Source: CALVGQ01 sp964368495 (GTDB taxonomy: Bacteria; Bacillota_I; Bacilli_A; Erysipelotrichales; Erysipelotrichaceae). Taken from it: a stretch of DNA of 26,501 bases. Where the stretch lies: NCBI GenBank assembly GCA_964368495.1, contig CAYJAJ010000021.1, positions 1-26,501 of the forward strand, given 5' to 3'. Made by a program: the position numbers and the translations under genes. Below, in pieces: positions 1 through 8,039 of the stretch (position 1 is the stretch's first letter; each line of letters begins with the position of its first letter). The notes under the pieces are model-generated. The model saw nothing but the letters and a program-made list of their open reading frames with translations, ran no database searches and had not been told where the DNA came from.

Positions 1-1325
1 GTAGCATCCCTCCCCATACAGCATCGAACGTATCTTGCCTTAGAAGCACACCAGCTGAACCGAGCGATGAAACAGATGAAATGTACATATCCTATCCAGG
101 CGATTTTGATATAAATTCAATGTATGATCTTTTTAAAAATACAACGATATACGATACAACTGGTAACCCTGTAAACTACACTTTCCCTAGTGCTATAACT
201 GAAATCGCACACGGTGCATTTAAGAATTGGACATCGTTAACAAGTGTGGTTATCCCTAGCTCTGTTGAAGTGATAGGTAGCAATGCGTTTAGTGAAAGTT
301 CAGTAACAAGCGTTGATTTAAGTCAAGCGACAAATCTAACAGATATAAATACCGGTACCTTTCAAGGTTGTACTAGTCTTCAGTCGATAGATCTTAGCAA
401 CACAAAGATTACAACATTGTATGGTCAGAACTTTGATGGTTGTACTACTTTAAGCTCTGTTAAACTGCCAAACACCATTACCACGATTGGCAATATGGCT
501 TTTAAGGATACATCCAACTTATTGCGACTGTCGATACCTTTAAATGTTAGTGCTATGGATGCGAATGCTTTTGAAGATTCTTTACTTGCACCCAAAACCA
601 AGATGCTTACATTTACCGGTGATTTTAATAGCAGTTTCAATGATATGGCAACAGACGGCGATACGTATGTTAAACTGTTGTACCCTGCTGGAAACCGAAC
701 TTGGGAAAACGACATTTTGGTTAAAGGCCTTGTTGCAAATGGCAAGGCAGCGTCGTATATTGTTGCCACATCCAAACCGCAAGATCCACCTATCAAAGTT
801 ATCTACTCGGCAGAAAGAACAAGCACTGCAAATGGGGTTTATACTTTTAGTTCAAGCGGATCTTATGATGCTCTTGCAGACATTTGGATAAATGGCAGTA
901 CTATAGCGCCTTCAAATTATACGACTGAGTTAAAAGCAGATGGAGGTGTGTCGATAACCTTTAGCGATTCTTACGCAAGAACGCTGACTGCAAGTGAAGA
1001 GTATCAGTTGCATTTTGTTTTTTACGATGGATATGGCATAGTAAACTTCACTAAAGATGAAGTTGTTGTTACGGTTTATACACAGGCAAGTTCAAGCGTA
1101 TCAGTTGATACTTTTGAGCCTACTTCAGAAGAAACCGAAGAACCGTCGCTAAGAAATACATCACAGACAGGAGCACCCACATCAAGCTCCGAGTCAATCG
1201 ATACTGTGCAAGAGCAAGGTGAACCGCAATTAGTCAATTCAATTATAATATTAATTGCTGTTTTAGCAATTATGTGTATTGGTGGCGGTGTGCTTATGTT
1301 TGTTATGGCACAAAAAAACAAATAA
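1..1325 (+). CDS. BspA-like leucine-rich-repeat surface protein, 5' end cut by window
   Basis: The reading frame is open from position 3, well before the first ATG at 81, so the N-terminus (including any signal peptide) lies outside the window and 81 is probably not the start. The visible part holds about five LRR_5 repeats with the pattern 'AF.. TSL.SV.IPSSV..IG..AF', followed after the Pro-Pro near position 785 by an Ig-like or X2-like beta-rich domain. A Ser/Thr/Glu-rich stalk and a single C-terminal membrane helix (about 1236-1310) ending in QKNK complete it. BspA-type proteins bind host or surface molecules on the outside of the cell. An SQTG tetrapeptide in the stalk is about 22 residues from the helix, too far for a normal sortase signal, so a simple membrane anchor is more likely. 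GC content looks higher than in neighbouring genes. No specific ligand can be named. Confidence 0.85.
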   Translation, partial: SIPPHTASNVSCLRSTPAEPSDETDEMYISYPGDFDINSMYDLFKNTTIYDTTGNPVNYTFPSAITEIAHGAFKNWTSLTSVVIPSSVEVIGSNAFSESSVTSVDLSQATNLTDINTGTFQGCTSLQSIDLSNTKITTLYGQNFDGCTTLSSVKLPNTITTIGNMAFKDTSNLLRLSIPLNVSAMDANAFEDSLLAPKTKMLTFTGDFNSSFNDMATDGDTYVKLLYPAGNRTWENDILVKGLVANGKAASYIVATSKPQDPPIKVIYSAERTSTANGVYTFSSSGSYDALADIWINGSTIAPSNYTTELKADGGVSITFSDSYARTLTASEEYQLHFVFYDGYGIVNFTKDEVVVTVYTQASSSVSVDTFEPTSEETEEPSLRNTSQTGAPTSSSESIDTVQEQGEPQLVNSIIILIAVLAIMCIGGGVLMFVMAQKNK

Positions 1326-1390
1326 TAGTTTCGTGTTTACTTTTTCTTAATTGCAGGTGTTCTAAATAGTGAAACCTTCTTAAAAGTAGA

Positions 1391-1418
1391 AAAACCCGCT
1401 TAAATAGCGGTTTTTTTA
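1391..1418 (+). terminator. Intrinsic terminator of the LRR gene
   Basis: AAACC(C)GCT and AGCGGTTT form a stem with one bulged C around a short AT loop, followed by seven T. It lies about 65 bp after the stop codon of the LRR protein gene. Confidence 0.75.
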
Positions 1419-1715
1419 TTTTATGTTACCAAATAAAGTTAAAAAAGATGTTTTTTGGTCCATCTTTAATTTGTTTGTTTAATTGTTTTATTTGGGTATC
1501 TATTTTGTGAAGCACAGACAAATAGCACAGGCGCAAGTGCTACTGCAACATTCATGGTAATATCACCCCAGCAATAGCGCCACTTTCAGGTGTATACAAA
1601 AGACAATATCGAAAGTCGAATATTACATTGCGCTAGTTAATAAGTAGTTTAAATAAAGAAAATAGATTCAATAAGATAAATAGCTGTATTTAACAGGAAA
1701 TATTTAGAAATTTTA

Positions 1716-1744
1716 TTGACTGATTCGACAATTTTCGATAAAAT
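1716..1744 (+). promoter_or_regulatory. Sigma-A-type promoter of the PBP-GGDEF-EAL gene, with shared spacer motif
   Basis: The -35 is TTGACT (1716-1721), the spacer is 17 bp, and the -10 is TAAAAT (1739-1744). The spacer holds TTCGACAATTTTCGA, which is nearly identical to the spacer of the promoter at 7988-8016 in front of the second EAL gene. A further identical 10-mer, AGCAAACTCA, follows at 1771-1780 and corresponds to 8048-8057 in the other leader. Confidence 0.75.
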
Positions 1745-1845
1745 CGTACATATAAGATATCTGCTTATGAAGCAAACTCACAGAATTATTTTTTAACTTA
1801 ATAATTTACAATAAAGAATACGGTCTATTAAGGGGTATTAAGCTT

Positions 1846-4788
1846 ATGAAAAAGTTTTTTAGTATCATAATTGCAATTTGCATTACAACTGCCTTTTTCC
1901 CAATTTTTAAAGTATTTGCTACAGATTCCAGCAATTTTTTAAATGAAGAAGCCGATAACACAGATATATCAACTTTTGATATTAGTGAACCTATACGAGT
2001 TGGGTATTACTCTACTTTTAATGATATGATTGTTGATATTGAAAGCTTAAACAACAAGGGTTACGGCTATGAAGTATTTCAAAAAATCTCTGAACGTAGC
2101 GGTTTGGAATTTGAATTTGTGCCTGTTGTCGATAGCATGATTGAAGCTGTGCAAAGTGGATATGTTGACGTGGGTGGATTTAATACTCGAAGTGAAGAAA
2201 GAATGGAGCAAGTTCTTTATTCACAAATGCCCTATAGCAAAACATATATTGCGCTTATGTCAGAGGATATGAGTCTTACATACGGAGATACTAATGCAAT
2301 AAACAATAAAGCTGTAGCTGTTTATGATGAAAACATCGGTGTAGAAAACCTTGATATTTTTTGTGAAGAGAATAATATTTCTGTTGAATACATCTATGGA
2401 GAAACTGAAACGTACATGAAGCAAGAGGCTGACTTGTACATTACATACTCTGAAGATCCAACCTCACACGACTTAAATAACATCTTGAATCTTGGTGTTT
2501 ATAATTTATATTTAATTTCAAGTTTACAAAATACTGATCTAATGAACGTTATTGATGATTATTATTTGGAAGTTATCCATACTGAAGGTAATTTTTTTAT
2601 GGAGCTTGAGGAAAAATATCTTTCGGAAAATATAGAGGTGGCCCACCGTGGTCTTTCAAAAAATGAGCTAGAAGTTTTAAGACAAAGACCACTTGAGGTC
2701 GGATATGTAACAGGATTTTCTCCTATCTCTTATACTAATGAACAAGGCGAACCTGATGGTGCCATGGTAGACATATTAAATGGATTCGCTGAACGCTATA
2801 ATTTTGAAGTGAATTACCATCCATACAGTCTTGAAGAGGAACAAGAAGCCCATGAAAATTTCGATATATTGTTAACCTTATATGGAGATGGAGCCCATGA
2901 CCTAGAATACTATATTCCATCAGAGACTTTTCATGAAATTCCAATGTATTCAATAATAAATAACAACCGCTTAGACACCACATCACTTCAAGAAATAATA
3001 AATTATTCTCCTAAAATCGGTTCACTTCCGTACCAGACTATAGATTTTGATGCTTTTCTTGCAGTTAATTCTAAAGTTGAATTTGTTTTCTACAGCAACT
3101 GGCATAATTTACTTGATGATTTAGCTGCAGGTAACCTGGACATGATTTTTTGCACCCAAAGTGCAGTTACTTATACTGAGATATATTTCAATAATGTGGA
3201 TACTACTACAATTCCCACAGATACCGTTGCCCCAATGCAGTTTTTTATAAATAAAGATATTGCTGAGGAATATATTCCAATATTTAACGTAATGACTGAT
3301 CGTGTTTCAAAACGAGACTACAATGCAATAATTGAAACTAATTCCAACGAAGCTTTACCTACGGTAGAAACCAGTTTTTTAGAATTTGTACGTGAAAATT
3401 GGTATTATTTTGCAATTAGCTTCTTTGTTATTGCCACAGGGTTTATAGCCTTGCACTATAAAGGTCAGATTGAAAAAAAAGAAGCATTACTCGTTTCATT
3501 AAACACTGATCAAATGACTGGTCTACTGACAATAAATAAGTTCAGAATGACTGCAGAAGAAATCATTAAAAAGGCAAATCCAGGTGAATACGAATTAATA
3601 ACATTTGATATTGATATGTTTAAGACAATTAATACTCATTTTAGCACTGAAAAAGGTACTAGTGTAATAAAATCAATAGCAAATGCACTAAAGAATGCTT
3701 TTAAGAATACTGATGCAATACTTTGTAGAAGAACATCTGATCAATTTTTGATATTTCGACGCGTAGACGAAGGTGGGCCAATACGTCAGATATACAACAT
3801 CGATATTTTGCAAGCGATAGAGGACAGTTTAAATAAGAGATACAAAGTATCCCTTTCATTTGGAAATGTCATTGTCGATGACGTTAAGGAAAAAATAACG
3901 GCACTTATAGGACAAGCTGACAACGCAAGATTAGAAGGAAAGTCTAAACACAAAACAACATTCATAACTTTTGATGACAAAATGCGTAAGCAGTACGAGA
4001 ATAAAATCAATATCACTTTCAGGATGGAACAAGCGCTTAAAGATCGAGAGTTTACCGTTGAATACCAGCCGAAAATAGATTTCAGCACTTTAAAACTCGG
4101 TGGTGCTGAAGCACTTGTACGATGGCAACCAAAACTTGGTGCAAAAATATATCCTGATGAATTTATACCTGTCTTTGAAGAAAATGGTTTCATCTCATTT
4201 TTGGATATGTTTGTACTTGAAGAAGTTTGTAAATTCATTAAAACAAACTGCAACAAAATGAATATTCCGCGTATTTCAGTAAATCTATCAGCACATACAG
4301 TTCTTTCTGACAACATTGTAAGTCGAATATCAGAAGTTTTATCACTTTATAATATAAATCCTAAAATGATAGAACTCGAACTGACTGAGAGTGCTGTAGA
4401 GGCAAATACTAGTAATTTTCTTTCAACAGTTGAAAGATTTAAAAAACTTGGCTTAGCAATTTCAATTGATGACTTTGGTGCTGGTGTTTCTTCACTTAAT
4501 AGATTATCTGCAGTTGAAGCTGATATACTTAAGCTTGATAAGGCGTTTTTCGACCTTAAAGAACAAGGTGGTAATAGCACAATTGTCGTTACAGATGTTA
4601 TAGGAATGGCAAAACATTTAGATATGCAAGTTGTTGCTGAGGGTGTTGAAACTGCATCACAAGCACTATGGCTTCAAAGTATAGGATGCGATTATGCACA
4701 AGGCTATTATTTTGCAAAACCTATGAGTCTAGAGAAGTTCAAAGCTTTAGTTAAAGAAGATAAGCAATTTAATATTCAATCTATGTAG
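1846..4788 (+). CDS. Membrane c-di-GMP phosphodiesterase with two solute-binding-type sensor domains (PBP-PBP-GGDEF*-EAL)
   Basis: The 980-residue protein has a signal peptide (about 1-26), two tandem extracytoplasmic SBP_bac_3-like domains (about 48-270 and 280-500), one membrane helix (519-538), then cytoplasmic GGDEF (about 545-690) and EAL (about 715-970) domains. The GGDEF signature is replaced by TSDQF (630-634), so cyclase activity is unlikely. The EAL domain keeps its metal and catalytic set: E755 of EAL, N813, ELTES (845-849), D875-D876 in DDFGAG, K896, E932 and Q952. Known EAL enzymes with this set hydrolyse c-di-GMP to pGpG. The inference is a phosphodiesterase controlled by a small ligand, perhaps an amino acid, bound outside the cell, with the degenerate GGDEF possibly binding GTP as an activator. 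It is a single gene between terminators. The start is supported by AAGGGG upstream and by the signal peptide directly after it. Confidence 0.93.
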   Translation: MKKFFSIIIAICITTAFFPIFKVFATDSSNFLNEEADNTDISTFDISEPIRVGYYSTFNDMIVDIESLNNKGYGYEVFQKISERSGLEFEFVPVVDSMIEAVQSGYVDVGGFNTRSEERMEQVLYSQMPYSKTYIALMSEDMSLTYGDTNAINNKAVAVYDENIGVENLDIFCEENNISVEYIYGETETYMKQEADLYITYSEDPTSHDLNNILNLGVYNLYLISSLQNTDLMNVIDDYYLEVIHTEGNFFMELEEKYLSENIEVAHRGLSKNELEVLRQRPLEVGYVTGFSPISYTNEQGEPDGAMVDILNGFAERYNFEVNYHPYSLEEEQEAHENFDILLTLYGDGAHDLEYYIPSETFHEIPMYSIINNNRLDTTSLQEIINYSPKIGSLPYQTIDFDAFLAVNSKVEFVFYSNWHNLLDDLAAGNLDMIFCTQSAVTYTEIYFNNVDTTTIPTDTVAPMQFFINKDIAEEYIPIFNVMTDRVSKRDYNAIIETNSNEALPTVETSFLEFVRENWYYFAISFFVIATGFIALHYKGQIEKKEALLVSLNTDQMTGLLTINKFRMTAEEIIKKANPGEYELITFDIDMFKTINTHFSTEKGTSVIKSIANALKNAFKNTDAILCRRTSDQFLIFRRVDEGGPIRQIYNIDILQAIEDSLNKRYKVSLSFGNVIVDDVKEKITALIGQADNARLEGKSKHKTTFITFDDKMRKQYENKINITFRMEQALKDREFTVEYQPKIDFSTLKLGGAEALVRWQPKLGAKIYPDEFIPVFEENGFISFLDMFVLEEVCKFIKTNCNKMNIPRISVNLSAHTVLSDNIVSRISEVLSLYNINPKMIELELTESAVEANTSNFLSTVERFKKLGLAISIDDFGAGVSSLNRLSAVEADILKLDKAFFDLKEQGGNSTIVVTDVIGMAKHLDMQVVAEGVETASQALWLQSIGCDYAQGYYFAKPMSLEKFKALVKEDKQFNIQSM

Positions 4789-4812
4789 TTGATATTTGAT
4801 TAAACACACAAG

Positions 4813-4835
4813 AAAGCGGACATTCCGCTTTTTTT
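4813..4835 (+). terminator. Intrinsic terminator of the PBP-GGDEF-EAL gene
   Basis: A perfect 8-bp stem AAAGCGGA/TCCGCTTT with a 3-nt loop is followed by a T run, 25 bp after the stop codon. Confidence 0.9.
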
Positions 4836-4885
4836 ATATCAAAACTTCAAGCAACAACAAGAAAACATTTTATTTTAATATTCTA

Positions 4886-4913
4886 TTGACAAATATTAAT
4901 AATACGTTAAACT
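4886..4913 (+). promoter_or_regulatory. Promoter of the marR-MATE-GNAT-GNAT operon
   Basis: TTGACA (4886-4891), a 16-bp spacer and TAAACT (4908-4913) form a good sigma-A promoter about 63 bp upstream of the MarR start codon. Confidence 0.65.
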
Positions 4914-4952
4914 AGTTAGTGATAAGTAGTTAGTTAAATATACTTAGTTTAA
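4907..4952. promoter_or_regulatory. Candidate MarR operator: inverted arms with internal direct repeats
   Basis: TTAAACTA (4907-4914) and TAGTTTAA (4945-4952) are perfect inverted arms. Between them TAGTTAG occurs twice (4913-4919 and 4927-4933). The left arm overlaps the -10 box, so bound protein would block transcription. MarR proteins usually repress their own operon, so this is the natural candidate site; that assignment is inference. Confidence 0.5.
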
Positions 4953-4976
4953 TGTAATTATCATATGGAGAAGAAA

Positions 4977-5435
4977 ATGAACGGAAAATTTACAAAAGCA
5001 CTTAATAAAATTACACATGATACTGCCTTATATGAACTGAAACGTCTTTACTGCCATGATAAGAAAAGTAATCTCTCTTATCATGACACCCTATATCTTA
5101 ACATCATTGAATCACATCCTAAAAAGTATACTTCTTCACAGATTGCTGATTTATTAAAAATTACTCGCCCATCTGTGACTGAAAAAATTAATCAGCTATG
5201 TAAAAAAGGGTATATTTTAAGAACACAAAGCGAAACTGATAAAAGAGTATTTTATTTATCGGTAAACCCAGATGGTCCAAAAGACTATGAGTTAGCTGCC
5301 AATTATGAATACGAAATAGAACGAAGAGTTTTTGAAAAGTTTGGAGAAGAAAACACCAATACTTTTTGTGAAATGATTGAATTCTTATCAGAATTGATGC
5401 TTGAGGATATAAGCGTGGTAGCAGAAGATGAATAG
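4977..5435 (+). CDS. MarR-family winged-helix transcriptional regulator
   Basis: About 152 residues with the MarR layout: an N-terminal helix, a winged helix (SSQIADLLKITRPSVTEKIN as recognition region, then a wing with RTQSETDKRVFYLSVN) and C-terminal dimerisation helices. The SD GGAG (4967-4970) sits 6 bp before ATG 4977, while the ATG at 4965 lies on top of that SD with nothing useful upstream, so 4977 is the likely start. It is first in an operon and overlaps the MATE pump gene by 8 bp, the arrangement seen in mepR-mepA of Staphylococcus aureus. The inferred role is ligand-released repression of the pump and acetyltransferases through the repeat-rich site over its own promoter. Confidence 0.92.
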   Translation: MNGKFTKALNKITHDTALYELKRLYCHDKKSNLSYHDTLYLNIIESHPKKYTSSQIADLLKITRPSVTEKINQLCKKGYILRTQSETDKRVFYLSVNPDGPKDYELAANYEYEIERRVFEKFGEENTNTFCEMIEFLSELMLEDISVVAEDE

Positions 5436-6762
5436 TCCATTAGCAAAAAACTTTAACATGAAGGACTTATTAAAGTACACGTTGCCAAGCATGTTTATGA
5501 TGATATTTATGTCAACTTATTCAATAATCGATGGTGTTTTTGTCTCATCCTTTGTTGGAGAAAGTGCTTTAGCTGCAGTTAACTTAGTTATGCCCCTTCT
5601 TGGTATTGTATTGGCAGTTGGACTTATGTTTTCAACAGGTGGTAATGCTGTAATCGCTAAATTATTAGGCCAAGGAAAACAAAAAGAAGCACAGGAATTT
5701 TTAACTGTTATTTATATCATCGGTGCTGTACTAGGTTTATTACTTACTACGTTTGTGTACATATTTCCTGATGAACTTCTTCATCTATTAAATGTGAGTG
5801 ATAATTTATACTATCTTGCAAAAGATTATATGCTCAGCTTAGCAGGTTTTTTAACTCCAGTTTTCTTTATGGTTTTTATTCAATCCTTTATGGTAACTGC
5901 AGGACACCCAATGTTTGGTCTACTCTTAAGTCTTGCAGGTGGTGTCACTAATATTGTTCTTGATTATATATTTATATCACCAAACCTATTGAATATGGGG
6001 ATTGTTGGTGCAGGACTTGCGACTGGTATAGGAAATGCAATTCCTGGGGTTATTGGATTCTTTTATTTTATATTTAATAGAAAATGTGTTCTTCGTTTTG
6101 TTAAGCCAAAACTTAAAATAACAACTCTTTTCGAAAGCATGTTTAACGGATCGTCTGAACTTGTAGGCTCACTCGCTACATCAATTACAACGTTGATGTT
6201 TAATTTTATCTTAATGAATCTTGTAGGTGATGCAGGTGTTGCGGCAATTAGTGTCATTCTCTATATACAAATGTTTCAGAATGCTATTTATACTGGTTAT
6301 ACATTAGGTGTTTCACCGATCATTGCTTTTAAATATGGCGAACAAAATTATAATGGTTTACATACAGTTGTTAAACATAGTTTTAAGGTGATTTTTATCG
6401 CTTCTATCTTTGTAATTGCTTTAACACTTATGTTTAGTCATGAAGCTGTTGGCATCTTTATTTCAAGAGATAGTGCAACATTTGAAATGGCTAAAAATGG
6501 ACTTTTGTTGTTTCTACCAGCCTACTTGTTTATGGGGTTTAACATTTTCTTTTCCGCAATGTTTACATCATTATCCAATGGTAAGGTATCAGCTACTATT
6601 TCCGTTTTAAGAAGTTTAGTATTTATTGTATTAGCGCTTCTTATACTGCCTCAGATATTTAATCTTAACGGAGTTTGGCTGGCTGTTCCTGTTGCAGAAT
6701 TTTTAGCGATTCTAGTATCATTTTATTACTATAAAAAGAATAAGTCTCACTATCACTATTAA
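5428..6762 (+). CDS. MATE-family multidrug or cation-coupled efflux transporter (MepA/NorM type)
   Basis: The 444-residue polytopic membrane protein has about 12 hydrophobic helices in two similar halves and typical MATE features, including an N-terminal segment rich in Met and Phe, IIDGVFVSSFVGESALAAVNL, and GGNAVIAKLLGQG. Proteins of this family export cationic drugs or metabolites in exchange for Na+ or H+. Its start codon overlaps the end of the MarR gene (ATGAATAG), indicating translational coupling. The two downstream acetyltransferases follow within 17 and 9 bp. The pairing with a BltD-like enzyme suggests polyamines or related amines as possible substrates, but the sequence alone does not prove substrate choice. 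Confidence 0.93.
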   Translation: MNSPLAKNFNMKDLLKYTLPSMFMMIFMSTYSIIDGVFVSSFVGESALAAVNLVMPLLGIVLAVGLMFSTGGNAVIAKLLGQGKQKEAQEFLTVIYIIGAVLGLLLTTFVYIFPDELLHLLNVSDNLYYLAKDYMLSLAGFLTPVFFMVFIQSFMVTAGHPMFGLLLSLAGGVTNIVLDYIFISPNLLNMGIVGAGLATGIGNAIPGVIGFFYFIFNRKCVLRFVKPKLKITTLFESMFNGSSELVGSLATSITTLMFNFILMNLVGDAGVAAISVILYIQMFQNAIYTGYTLGVSPIIAFKYGEQNYNGLHTVVKHSFKVIFIASIFVIALTLMFSHEAVGIFISRDSATFEMAKNGLLLFLPAYLFMGFNIFFSAMFTSLSNGKVSATISVLRSLVFIVLALLILPQIFNLNGVWLAVPVAEFLAILVSFYYYKKNKSHYHY

Positions 6763-6779
6763 ATGAAGGAGTCCAATAC

Positions 6780-7322
6780 ATGAACTTAACAGAAAAAAAT
6801 CTTTCAAGAAAACTTTCTAACTACAAAGATATTTGCCATTTTATGAAAAGGGTCTTCCCTAAAGAAGAATTAATTCCAATGTGGATTATACAGCTTATAA
6901 CATTAAAAAAGGGTTATGACTTTAAAGTATATTATGACAGTGATTTGTTTGTCGGAATTATATTTACGATTGAATCCGATGAAACGATATTTGTATTTTA
7001 TATCGCAGTTAATGACCAAATTCATTCAAAAGGATATGGATCAAAATTATTACAAGTATTATTTAATCAATACCCTAATAAGCCTATAACGTTGTTTATT
7101 GAAACAATGGATGACAAAAATGTTAGTAATTATGAACAGCGTGTGCGAAGACTTGCCTTTTATGAGCGCAATGGGTTTACACACACAGGAATAAAAGCAG
7201 GTTATAAAACCCCATTCGTAGATATTTTATCAACTAATAAAAATTATAATTTAAACGACGCAAAAAAACTTATGAAGTCTATTCCAATGAAAGTATTTTG
7301 TGATAGTCAAAATAAAGGATAA
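6780..7322 (+). CDS. GNAT-family N-acetyltransferase
   Basis: About 180 residues. The acetyl-CoA binding motif A is visible as IAVNDQIHSKGYGSKLL (residues 75-91), with the Q/R-x-x-G-x-G pattern present as SKGYG. The C-terminal 'RLAFYERNGF' strand-helix is typical of the GNAT fold. The start has a strong SD (GAAGGAG) just upstream. The acceptor substrate is unknown. Membership of the MarR-MATE operon points to detoxification or amine modification. The last 25 residues extend beyond the usual GNAT core. Confidence 0.88.
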   Translation: MNLTEKNLSRKLSNYKDICHFMKRVFPKEELIPMWIIQLITLKKGYDFKVYYDSDLFVGIIFTIESDETIFVFYIAVNDQIHSKGYGSKLLQVLFNQYPNKPITLFIETMDDKNVSNYEQRVRRLAFYERNGFTHTGIKAGYKTPFVDILSTNKNYNLNDAKKLMKSIPMKVFCDSQNKG

Positions 7323-7331
7323 CGTATTTAT

Positions 7332-7790
7332 ATGAAAGAATTAACTATAAAAATCATTCCCAGAAAAAACTGGGATACAATTAAAGAATTATCAGTTCAT
7401 AATAAGCAGAGTCATTTTATAGAAACTTCAGTAGAATGCCTTAATGACGCAAAAAATGATGCCTACAACATGAAGTGGAATTTCTATGGAATTTATGTCG
7501 CTAATACTCTAATAGGATTTGCTATGCATGGTAAAACCAGACTTTTATTTTCTACACAAGTATGGCTTGATCGATTTATGATTGATAAAAATTATCAAGG
7601 TAAAGGATATGGAAAGAAATCTATGGAGTTAATCCTTGAAAAAATGTATGACGAATATCAATGCAAAAAAATATACTTATCTGTTCATGAAAGTAATTTT
7701 CTTGCTATTCAACTATATAAGAAATTAGGGTTTAAGAATACAATTTTTAAAGACCAAAAAAGTGAACGAATCATGATACGAACTAAGTAA
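7332..7790 (+). CDS. BltD-like diamine/polyamine N-acetyltransferase (GNAT)
   Basis: 152 residues. The stretch 'VWLDRFMIDKNYQGKGYGKK' (77-96) and 'CKKIYLSVHESNFLAIQLYKKLGF' (split here as CKKIYLSVHE then SNFLAIQLYKKLGF, 111-134), together with 'SHFIETSVECLNDAK' near the N-terminus, closely follow what I recall of Bacillus subtilis BltD, a spermine/spermidine acetyltransferase. The motif QGKGYGK (89-95) binds acetyl-CoA. In B. subtilis bltD is cotranscribed with the blt efflux pump, which exports spermidine. Here an analogous pump of the MATE family sits two genes upstream. Cytoplasmic acetylation of polyamines is the inferred reaction. No clear terminator follows. Confidence 0.85.
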   Translation: MKELTIKIIPRKNWDTIKELSVHNKQSHFIETSVECLNDAKNDAYNMKWNFYGIYVANTLIGFAMHGKTRLLFSTQVWLDRFMIDKNYQGKGYGKKSMELILEKMYDEYQCKKIYLSVHESNFLAIQLYKKLGFKNTIFKDQKSERIMIRTK

Positions 7791-7987
7791 GTAATTATCT
7801 CAAGTTTATCAATTTCGTAATGGATTTGTCTATTATATAATATTTATAAAAATTCAGTTATTTTTTATATGATAATAAAAATCAGTGTAAGAGTATTCTA
7901 TATCTTGCCAGAAACTATGCTGGGTTAATTTATGAAAATTGAAGAGTAATCGCAAAGTTATGTGATAAGAATCATAAACCAGCTGCA

Positions 7988-8016
7988 TTGACTTTTTCGT
8001 CAATTTTCGATATAAT
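7988..8016 (+). promoter_or_regulatory. Strong sigma-A promoter of the Cache-GGDEF-EAL-PAS gene, sharing its spacer motif with 1716-1744
   Basis: TTGACT (7988-7993), a 17-bp spacer and a perfect TATAAT (8011-8016). The spacer contains TTCGTCAATTTTCGA, one base different from the promoter of the other EAL gene. The predicted transcription start near 8023 leaves a leader of about 220 nt. Confidence 0.85.
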
Positions 8017-8039
8017 TAGCTTAAATAATTATGATTTTC

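Larger units (their letters stand above)
1326..1845. other. 520-bp intergenic region: terminator, nested inverted repeat, possible gene relic, promoter
   Basis: After the terminator there is a nested inverted repeat at about 1428-1497 (outer arms ACCAAATAAA and TTTATTTGG(G)T, inner arms AAAGATG and CATCTTT). Positions 1505-1640 have a less AT-rich, coding-like composition. On the minus strand they read as two short adjoining frames, PESGAIAGVILP and MNVAVALAPVLFVCASQNR, which might be a decayed membrane segment. No intact gene is visible. The promoter and leader of the next gene occupy 1716-1845. Confidence 0.4.

Noticed and set aside
1141..1200. Sortase signal (SQTG) in the LRR protein
   Set aside because: It lacks the LP start and stands about 22 residues before the hydrophobic segment, whereas true signals are nearly adjacent.
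1716..1744. Sigma-D (motility) promoter reading of the TTCGATA element
   Set aside because: The TAAA -35 and GCCGATAT -10 of sigma-D are not present, while TTGACT-17-TAAAAT/TATAAT fits sigma-A well.
1751..1845. Class I c-di-GMP riboswitch in the leaders of the EAL genes
   Set aside because: GCAAAC occurs in both leaders, but the paired GACGCAAAGC block, the tetraloop receptor and the two long stems of the class are missing.
3786..4316. Antisense open frame over the EAL region (another lies at 9658-10308)
   Set aside because: Both lie opposite clearly coding EAL domains, have no SD and resemble no protein; they arise from codon usage on the coding strand.
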